Of a stretch of DNA of 64,000 nucleotides, positions 53,377-63,100 are shown piece after piece. The DNA comes from Gammaproteobacteria bacterium (GTDB lineage Bacteria; Pseudomonadota; Gammaproteobacteria; Pseudomonadales; Azotimanducaceae), in assembly GCA_012960535.1 (NCBI GenBank), contig DUBB01000007.1, positions 227,635-291,634 on the forward strand. Direction: 5' to 3'. Position numbers and translations under genes: made by a program. Below the pieces are notes generated by a model. It saw only the letters and a program-made list of their open reading frames with translations, was not told the origin of the DNA and did not search any database. Each line of letters starts with the position of its first letter. The stretch's first letter is position 1.

Positions 53377-56300
53377 CATCTCTCTGACTGGCCAGCAGCT
53401 GCTAGAGGCCAGTGCCGGCACGGGTAAGACCTATACAATTACCCACCTCTATCTGCGCCTTCTGCTAGGCCGGGGGAGACCTGAAGCGAGACCACTCAAG
53501 GTTCAGGAAATTCTAGTACTTACCTTTACCATTGCAGCGACCCAGGAACTGAAAGATCGAATCAGGGCATTGATTGCCACTGCCAGAAACGCCTTTCAGG
53601 CGGGCCAATCAAAGGACCCTGACCTGCAGAACCTGATGCAGGAAAGCGATGATCTGCGGCGAGATCAACTACTCCTGATCGATGCCATTCAGTGGCTAGA
53701 TGATGCGGCGATTCACACCATTCACGGTTTCTGCGCTCGGATGCTTGCCGAAAATTCATTCCAGGCAGGGATTTTATTTGATCAGGATCTCGATGCTGAT
53801 AAAGCCGCCCTGCTGAACCTGGCTGTTGAGGATATTTATCGCCGGGATATCCTAACGCTGCCCACGCTGGAACGGGCGATAGCTTTGCGGGTCTGGCCTG
53901 ACCCAAAGCGTCTGCGCAAATCACTGGAACCGCTGTTATATCGTCATAATCTGCTATTGCTACCAGAAGCAGAGCCAGCTGCCACTCTCCCGGTCTCCCT
54001 TACCGAGAAAATGCTGTTCGCGAAACGCCTCTGGTTGAAAGAAAACTTATCCACTCTGGTCAGATCCAGCGGTGTGAAGAAAAACTTATCAGCCTATCGG
54101 TCGCTGGATAAGATGGACTACTTCTGCAGAGATCAGGAGGACCTGGACCCAGAGAGTAAACTCTGGACCTACTGGGCACAGCAGAACCTGGCCGCGGCCA
54201 TGAAAAAAGGCCTGCCTGTTCCCTTTCACCCCTGCCTTGATCTACTCACTGACATCCAAGCTGAGCTGAGTAACCTGGACGTTATAAAAGTCCAGCTCTG
54301 GCATCAGGTCCTGCAGGCAGTCCGGGAACATCTGGAGCATCACAAAGCAAGCAGCGCGCAACTGACTGTTGACGATCTGCTCATTCAGATGCAAACGGCA
54401 ACCCGACTAAACCCGCGTTGGTGCGAACAGCTAAGCAGAGACTTCCCGGCCATTTTAGTGGATGAATTTCAAGACACTGATGACATCCAGTACGAAGTCT
54501 TCAGGAACATCCATCGCAGCCGTGATGATCATCTATTATTACTGATCGGTGACCCCAAACAGGCCATCTACCAGTTCAGGGGAGCTGACGTTTATACCTA
54601 TATCCTGGCAAAACGAGAAAGCGATGACCAATACAACCTGAATACCAACTATCGGTCCAGTAGTCTGCTGGTGGAAACTATAAACCATTTATTTGACCAG
54701 CCAGACATATTTGGCAATCAGCACGATATTGCCTTTTCCCGCTCCATTGCCGCCGACACAGCCCAACAAAAAAATCTGACTATAAACGATCAAACCGTAC
54801 TGCCCATCGAGATTTACATTCCCCATGACCCTGATCGCCCCCTGTTACAGGCGCAAGGGCTGGATCTGAGTATGGCTTACGCAGCTGAAAAAATATGTAA
54901 TATCCTGAACTTTGAAGAAAATCATCAGATGTTAATCGATGGCAAACCCATTCAGGCCGGACAGATTGCCCTGCTTACCCGGAGTCGCCGGGAAGCCAGG
55001 GCCGCGCGGCAGGCGCTAGCCGAACGACGAATAGCCAGCGTCTTTCTGACCCAGGACAGCGTCCTCCTCGAACAGACGGCAGCCGATTTAATATTGCTTC
55101 TGCAGGGGATTATTACTCCCTCGCAGGAAAGACACCTCCTATCTGCCATGAGCTGTCAACTGATCCAATCCAGCATGCTGCAAATACAGGGTTATCGAGA
55201 AGACCAGTACCAGCAAACCAGTATCATGCTCGAATTTCAGCAGTATCAGACTATATGGAAACAACAGGGCATAGCAGCGATGATCCACGAACTAATCCGT
55301 CAACGGCAACTGGCCGAGATCTGGCTGGGAGAACCTGAGGGTGAACGCCAGTTAACCAACCTGCGACACCTAGCCGAGATCCTGCAGCTCCAGGCACTCG
55401 AATTAGACGGTATGCAGCCGCTGCTGAATTGGTTTATAAAGGCACGCCATGCCGAGCTTGACCGTCCTGCTGACAATCGCCAATTGAGACTTGAAAGCGA
55501 TGAAAATCTGGTAAAGATCATTACCATGCACGGCGCAAAAGGCCTTGAATACGATATTGTGGTGGTGCCCATCGGCAGTTTCAGTGGCCGGGCAAGACAG
55601 AACTCCAATTATCCAGCTTTGTTTCACCAGGAAGATGAACAGGGGCGAATCCAGGTCTGCGCCGAACTCGGACAAAATGATGCCCATCGAAAGACAGCGA
55701 TACAGGAATCTCGCGAGGAAGATATGCGACTGCTGTATGTTGCCCTGACTCGCGCTAAATCTCGATGCCTGATCGGCCTGCCCATAGTGCGAGGATTCCA
55801 GAATACTGCGATGGCCAGGCTATTAGGCTTGTCCCAGGCCAAACTGGATGCCGACCAGGTGCAACAGCACATTGAGAACTCACTCGAGGGAATGGCCACA
55901 GTGAAAAAGGTCCAGTCAGTGGCCAGAAGTCAATTAATACAGAGCCAGCAGCGATCAGCGGTTATACCACCCAAGCCAATGCCTATAATTCAGGATCAAT
56001 GGCAGATTCACAGTTATACGGGAATTACCCGAACCCTGGAGCACCGCCAGGGCAATAGAGAACTTCCCCAGGGGTTTACTGACGATGATCCGCCGACAGC
56101 GGACCCCCTTTATCAGCCGCTATCTGTCCCATTCAGACAAAACGGCGAGGTTTCAACTTCCCTGGATCCAGGCAATGACGGCTATAACCGATTTAATTTC
56201 GACCGGGGTCCGCGCATTGGCGTCGCCCTGCACAGCTTGCTGGAAAAAATTAACTTTCAAACTTCGCCAGAATCACTAAGCCTGGCCTGCCAGCAATTTC

Positions 56301-56890
56301 TACAACAGCTTGATCTAAAGCCCGACCAATGGCTTAAGCCCACTCTGGCATGGCTACAGGATATACTCAGCACGCCGCTTTCCAACAGCGCATTTGCTCT
56401 GCAGGATATTGCCCTTTTCGACCGGCTTGATGAACTAGAATTCCACTTCCCGGTGACGAGTGGTCAGGCACTTGTCAGCACCTGCCAGCGTCATGGCTAT
56501 CTGCAAGGCTATCATCCTGAAACCCTCGCGCTGGAAGGTATGATGACAGGGAAAATAGACCTGATCTGTCGTTATAAAGGTCTATATTACATCATTGATT
56601 ATAAGTCGAACTTCCTGGGTTTCAGGGAAAGCGATTATGCTGAAGATGCCTTACGCAGCAGTATCCACCAGCACCAGTATGACTTGCAATATCTGATTTA
56701 CAGCGTCGCCTTGAAAAAATTCCTGAGCAGCCGGTTGCCTGGCAAGGATTTCGAGACTTTATATGGCGGCATCTATTACTTGTTTTTAAGAGGTATGAAC
56801 GGTAAGGCAGGCTCAGGCGTGTTTACAGATCGCCCTTCTATGGCCTTACTCAGGGCATTGGAATTAGTCCTGGAGCCGGAAGCTTGCTGA
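53363..56890 (+). CDS. recB: Exodeoxyribonuclease V, beta subunit RecB
   Basis: The 3'-5' helicase and nuclease subunit of RecBCD (1175 aa; E. coli 1180). The Walker A motif ASAGTGKT is at residues 16-23. Motif II (VDEFQDTDDIQ), IGDPKQAIYQFRGAD, TIHGFCARML, ITMHGAKGLEYDIVVVP and LLYVALTRAKSRC are all present, so the helicase is intact. The C-terminal nuclease has GKIDLICRYKGLYYIIDYKSN with Asp1079 and Lys1081 matching the E. coli catalytic pair at 1080/1082. It starts inside recC. The expected third gene, recD, does not follow; the next 245 bp lack a gene and then a convergent giant gene begins. Confidence 0.96.
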   Translation: MSTNNISLTGQQLLEASAGTGKTYTITHLYLRLLLGRGRPEARPLKVQEILVLTFTIAATQELKDRIRALIATARNAFQAGQSKDPDLQNLMQESDDLRRDQLLLIDAIQWLDDAAIHTIHGFCARMLAENSFQAGILFDQDLDADKAALLNLAVEDIYRRDILTLPTLERAIALRVWPDPKRLRKSLEPLLYRHNLLLLPEAEPAATLPVSLTEKMLFAKRLWLKENLSTLVRSSGVKKNLSAYRSLDKMDYFCRDQEDLDPESKLWTYWAQQNLAAAMKKGLPVPFHPCLDLLTDIQAELSNLDVIKVQLWHQVLQAVREHLEHHKASSAQLTVDDLLIQMQTATRLNPRWCEQLSRDFPAILVDEFQDTDDIQYEVFRNIHRSRDDHLLLLIGDPKQAIYQFRGADVYTYILAKRESDDQYNLNTNYRSSSLLVETINHLFDQPDIFGNQHDIAFSRSIAADTAQQKNLTINDQTVLPIEIYIPHDPDRPLLQAQGLDLSMAYAAEKICNILNFEENHQMLIDGKPIQAGQIALLTRSRREARAARQALAERRIASVFLTQDSVLLEQTAADLILLLQGIITPSQERHLLSAMSCQLIQSSMLQIQGYREDQYQQTSIMLEFQQYQTIWKQQGIAAMIHELIRQRQLAEIWLGEPEGERQLTNLRHLAEILQLQALELDGMQPLLNWFIKARHAELDRPADNRQLRLESDENLVKIITMHGAKGLEYDIVVVPIGSFSGRARQNSNYPALFHQEDEQGRIQVCAELGQNDAHRKTAIQESREEDMRLLYVALTRAKSRCLIGLPIVRGFQNTAMARLLGLSQAKLDADQVQQHIENSLEGMATVKKVQSVARSQLIQSQQRSAVIPPKPMPIIQDQWQIHSYTGITRTLEHRQGNRELPQGFTDDDPPTADPLYQPLSVPFRQNGEVSTSLDPGNDGYNRFNFDRGPRIGVALHSLLEKINFQTSPESLSLACQQFLQQLDLKPDQWLKPTLAWLQDILSTPLSNSAFALQDIALFDRLDELEFHFPVTSGQALVSTCQRHGYLQGYHPETLALEGMMTGKIDLICRYKGLYYIIDYKSNFLGFRESDYAEDALRSSIHQHQYDLQYLIYSVALKKFLSSRLPGKDFETLYGGIYYLFLRGMNGKAGSGVFTDRPSMALLRALELVLEPEAC

Positions 56891-57135
56891 AAAGCATGTT
56901 ATCCGCCTGCTGGCAACAGCCAAACTTAAATACCATACTGCACAGTCACAGCTCAGGCATTGTCAGCTACAGGCTTATAGATCAGCAAACAAATGTCAGT
57001 CAGCATGAAGCAGGGAAAGGACTGCCCGCAATCAGCAAAGGCCAGCAATAGTCACGCCGTGGCAGTGAAACATCAAACCTGCCTGTGGACTGCACAGGCG
57101 ATACCAGCACCAAACCAAAGATTGCGGCTGCCTGA

Positions 57136-60100
57136 TCAAATGATGCCGAAAGCATCTACTGGGCTATTGTGTATGTAGGAATCCAGGACCATTGCTTGCG
57201 GCGGGGCAGAAGAGCCAACCAGGTCACTATGAACGTACACAGACACGCCAGCATCCTCATAGAGGTAATAGAGTTCACCGTCACCAAACAAGTCAACATC
57301 GGTAGCATCTGGCGAGATAAGATCAAGAGCGAGTCCACCAATTAAAACCGTATCTTCTGCATCACCCTTAATTACCAGCACTTTGTTGTCGCTCTCTACT
57401 TCATAACCACTGAGGCTGTTATCACCGACGATATCGAGCACATCAGACAGATTCAGCTCAATAGTATCTGCTGTGCCATTGTCGCTCATATCCAGGATTT
57501 CAATATTTTCCAGGTTATCAACGCGACTGAGATCCACGTTGCCGGTTATAATTGCCGTATCAACTCCTCTGCCACCATCAATCAAGCTATCCAGTCCATC
57601 ATATTTGATAAGATCGTTGCCATCACCACCGAGTTGCACGTCCATGCCCAGACCAGCATCAAGATCATCATCACCCTGACGCCCTGACAGGGTCTCGTCA
57701 AATGGGGTACCAGTGAGCACTTCACCTTCTGCGTTCCCATAGATACTGGTGCCTTCATCAGTTTCATACACCGTTACGATGGTATTCTGGTCAAAATACA
57801 AGGAGACATTATCTTCACTGACTTCAGAAAAAAGTATCGGTGTACCATCAATCTCCGCATAGCGATCCTCGCCGGCTTCAAAATTGCCATACAGGTTGAC
57901 CCTGTCACCGATATTTCCCACCACCACCAGCGCCGCGGCATCGCCAACCAGTTCATTATCGCCATCGACGATACGACCTATATCAGCCCCATCCATGTGC
58001 AACGTCTGGTCGCTGGTATCAGCCATGCGCAGCAATTCGATATTGTCAAAGGTGGTGCCGAGCCAACCGGCACTGGCACGGAAATCAAAAGCCGAGGACA
58101 CGTCAGGCAGAGCGACCGAGTCGATTCCTGCACCGCCATCAATCCGCCTGACATCAAAGGCTGAGAGCTCGAAGGTGTCAGCACCTTCTTCCCCGTACAC
58201 CGTATCTCCCGAGCCGATATGGCTGATGACATCATCGCCGCCAGCGGCAATAACATAGGCCTGGGTTGTGGCGCTCATATCAATGCTATCAGCAGACTCG
58301 CTACCTTCCAGAACCTCAGTCGCTGCCACTGGCTCGAGCGTGATGCTGGTGCCTGTCTGCACCATATCAAGCAACGGGCTACCACCTTGGCCGTCACCCA
58401 TGCTGACCAGTCCATCAACTTCATCGAAAGAGCCAAGAATACTCACCGCCGTAATAATCACGGCACTGGTGCTCGCGCTGGCCTGGATCTGGTTAATATT
58501 CAGGAAGCCCCCATTGATGCGCAGTACCCCACCGGCACTGCCTGTAGAGGTAATCATCAACTGATTATAGAGAGGCGCAGCACTATTTAAATCGGCATCT
58601 ATGTTTAGCTGACTGCCAGTCTCAAAACTGACGTCGCCAGAGACATCTGAAGTTCTGAATTCGTGGTTACCATCCCCATCTTCAAAATCGCCAAGATGGA
58701 TCAGACCATAATTAACGAACGAGGCATTCTCGGCCGTTAAATCAAGCAGGGACCCGGTGTTGCGTGAGTCAGCAGCACCGTGAAAAGTGCCTAACTGGTT
58801 GTTAACGAGGCTGTTATTCGCACCCAAAGTCAGTGCCGAATTATCGAGGAGATCTATGTGCCCATTATTTTCATGGGTCACTGCCACACTGGTTTCATTC
58901 AGGGTCAGCGAATTGCCAAGCTCGACTTCTAAATAGCCCTCATTAATCAGAATTCCTTTCAGCACCATCACCTGGTCCATGTCATTTTCACCGGCGTAAA
59001 ATTGACCTTCATTGGTGAAAGTTCTTATTTCCGTACCTTCACCCATTTCGATGCTATTAATATTGTAATTACCAGGCTCAAAATAAAACTTACCCTCATT
59101 AACGAAATCGTTGCCGAAAACCAGTGAAACCTGATCGCTGGTGTAATGTCCCACGTAGATGATGCTATCTTCAACTGTATAAATATTGCCCAAAATGATA
59201 ATATCGTGGTCGAAACCCAGCTTGGCATAGGCGTCGAAATCCAAGTCGGCATAGTCGTCAATCTCTGAGTTCAAAATATTATAGATATCACCTTCAATCC
59301 TGGTCACACCCGAAAAATTAATCTCATTAAAATTGACGATAGTGACATCACTGGCCAATGTCAGGTTATTAAAATCCATATAACCCGAATTAACAAACGC
59401 TGCTGCTTCCACTCCGGCGTTGATCAGATTCAGGCTGTTGGCAGTTGATCCATCCAGAGTGAGGTCTCTGCCATCATCGGTATCAAAAACAACAATGCCC
59501 TGGAGCGACAGGGTCAGATCACCTTCTAACACGAGAGTAGGGTAATCAGTGGCGCTGTCGACATAACCACTACTTGCAAACCTGGTCCCAGAATCCATCA
59601 TGATGATACCATCGCTACCCGCAGCGCCGCCTGCGAGGGTGGCATGGAAACCTGCAGAATCATTGATAAACAGTGCCAGTTCACCACCGCGGGTATCCAG
59701 TACATTGTCGTTCAAATGCAGACTGACAGAATCATAACCATCCGTGGCTAATAACCCACCGTCATTGGAAAACACCATCTCTGAACCTGCCATGAGGGTG
59801 ATGGAGGCACCACCATTGATTCCGACAAAACCCTGGTTATCCAGATCAACGCCCAACCCTAACAAGCCATCCAACACTATCGTGCTAAGGTTGGTAATAC
59901 TACCAAGACCGCCTAGCTCTGATTCTTGGCTTCCATCATAAGGGCCAACGAATGCATATGACCCATCTAATAGGGTTAGGTCCACATCCAGCGTTCCACC
60001 ATGGATATAAACATCACCTTCATCAGCAATGACAATACTGCCAGAACCACTCGTCCTAATCTGTCCGCCTGCTGCCAGGTTTAGGTATCCATTGACGGTA

Positions 60101-63100
60101 AGCAGACCATCGAGTATTAATACCGAGGTATCAACACCACCATAATTACCCACGGTAAGATATGTATCAGGTGCTACCGCAGACTGGCTAGCGACAGTCA
60201 ACTCGAATGTCTCTGCCGTGGTGTCACTGTTACCCAGGTACAGTCCACCTTGGCTAAAGCTCGAATTTGAATCCCAGACCTCTATACTAAAGGAGTTTAT
60301 CTCCTGGCTTGTCCCCTGGACCCAAACAGCGCCAATGACGCGTACATCATTACCAGCCTGGGCTGCATTGAATTCGGCATCGCTGCTGGCCACCACCTCC
60401 ATACCATCGCTGACCTCCAGGATAATATCACCACCCGATTCGGTCCAGCTCACATCATAGCCAGCCGCGAGATTGGTCAACACGTTAGAAAAATTGACAC
60501 CAGGCTGTGAATTTTCAACCAGGTTCATGCTGTACGTCGACGGATTAGTGGTTGTAGGATCATTATCCGGATAAAACCAATGATCAGGTTCAAACAGCAG
60601 ACTGAGTGTTCCCAGGTCCGCTGAATTCGCCGATGGCAGTAATGAACTCGCATCAATACCCTTAATCGTCATGGTTGAGGCGTCGTCATAACTCGTGCCC
60701 ACCTCAACCTCAACAAAACTGGAGGGTTCAAGTATCAGATTACCAGTAATGTTCAGGTGCGAGCCACTGAGGCTGGACAGCTCGGACGACATACCACTGG
60801 ATCCGATTACCCGGATAGTTCCGGCATTGGTCAAGTTCCCGGTTATGGTGACCTGTCCGCCCTCAACCTGAATCAGATCCTTGTTAATAATAGAGGTCTG
60901 AATATTGACATTAAAGTCATGACTAGGCGCGACATAAGGATTATTGCCATCGCCATCATCTTCCAATACAGCCAGATCATCAACGACATAAATACTGCCA
61001 CTATTGATCCATGTATTATTAGAGGTCAGAACAACATTAAGTTCCGGGTAAACATCCGACCCTGGCTGGGTAATGACGTGGCCAGTTGCCACAATTTCAA
61101 TTATGCCCTGATTATCAAATGGCGAATTGATCGCCAGAGCGCTATCAGTTGTCCAGCGTTCGTCGACTATGACGCTGTTATGGGATCGTCCATAGCCGAC
61201 TGATATCACAAGCGCTCCGGAAGCGTTATCGAAAGTACCGTTAATCTCGTTACCCATACCACCCACGGTGATCAAACCCTGGTTAACCAGATCAGTGTTG
61301 ATAACATCTGAGTCGAAAAGGTTTAATTCGCCATCCAACACTACAAGTTCGGCTGTGGACCCTTCATAACCGGAGATCGTTACTGCAGCTTCATCCAAGG
61401 CCAAATTCAGGTAATTGGATATAGAAAAACTGGTATCGATGAGAATTGTACCGGTATCATCATTACTATTATCAATATCTGGAAACCCCAGGTAACCATA
61501 ACCGCGGAAGTCACTGTTTTCACCCAGGATCAATGTCCCCCCTTCAAGGCCAATTGCACCTATGCTCGGGTCAAAGGTAACCTGCCCAAGTCGCAGGTCC
61601 AGAGTCTGTAATGGGTTGCTGAAAAATAACCGCGAATCTACAATAATCTCACCGGAGGCCTCTAGGACAAAGGTATGCAGGTGTATCACATTGACACTAC
61701 TCACATAAACACTGTCAGCTGTGGTTGACCACAGCGTCCCAGACTCATGATAGCTACCGTCCAGCAACAGGCTGGCGTGGTTATAGTAGTCAGATTCAAG
61801 TATCACCAGGCCTTCATTGTGAAATGACCCAGCACTGACGATGCCACCACTGCTAACAGAAAGCGTCCCCGAAGCAGTCTGGGTGAACGAGCCCCTCTCC
61901 AGTTGGCCACTTGAAATGGATTGAACTTCAAGCACGGAAACGAGCGTATTAAACATATCCGCGTCACCAAAAACTGAAATTAACCCTGCGTTTTCCATCT
62001 CCAGAGTAAGCATGTAACCACCATAGTCATGGCCACCTTGCGCTGAAACTTCGAGCAGCCCGGACACGCTCTGAATGAAACCCCCGGTATAGGCAGGACC
62101 CGCTATATAATGAGCCTGTTGATAATCCGAGCCATAACCCACAATATAATTAGCACCGCTTGAAGACGAACTGACATGGATATCACCGTTATTTTCAACA
62201 GCGGCATCCACCGTAAAGTTATCAGCTGTAGCTTCGATAGTGGTTTCATTGATCAAGGTATCATTGAAATCCAGGCCAATAAAGGTTAGGTCAACGATAT
62301 CTCCGTAGAGGGTGATGCGGTCAGCCCCTGTGCTTTGGACTGCATCTATATATCCGCCATCGCCACCAAAATCGAGCGTGACTGTACTGCCTAGCCCTGA
62401 AGTCAGGTACACTTCGCTAATATAGTGTAGGAACTGAACCCGGTCTCCAGGTCCCGCATCGATCAGTTCTACGTCCCCCAAACCTGGGTCATCACCATGA
62501 TCAGAGACGACCAGTTCGGCTTCGCCAGTGACAAACTGATGTGCACCCCCTTCTACAATAATGCCCGGGTCCCTGATGCTCAGGACATAGGTATCGCCCT
62601 GCGCAGCATTTATAGCGTCGTCTACCCACACCGTGACTAAATAATCTCCTACCGTTCCCTCACCAATTGTCCCTGCTAATACCAGGGTGCCTTCGTTGTA
62701 CCCTTCGCTGGTGGTACTGGTACCAGTGGTGGCCGATAGATAACCGTCAATTGCAGAAGGAACCGAATAGCTCAGAGTAAGTAGATCACCATCCGGGTCA
62801 TAGAATAAAAAAGACTCTGAATAGGATTCATTGATAACGACCTGCTGATAGACTATATCGTCGCTATTCTGATATGGCGGCGCATTGGGAGCATCGTAAC
62901 TACCCACTAGGGTCACCGTCACGGTCTGGTCAAAGCTGCCGCCCTGGCCATCATCCACGGTCACAATGTAATCCTGGGTCAGCGCTTCTTCCGCTTCAAG
63001 ATAGTCAATGTCTGCATCGATGACTGAGAATGTCCACTCAACCAGACCGGTACCCTCAACACTGGTATCTTCTTTCACCGTCACAGAAAAATCACCCAGG

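Noticed and set aside
56896-57051. 51-codon plus-strand frame right after recB, tested as a recD start
   Set aside because: The peptide has no resemblance to the RecD N-terminus and ends before any Walker motif.
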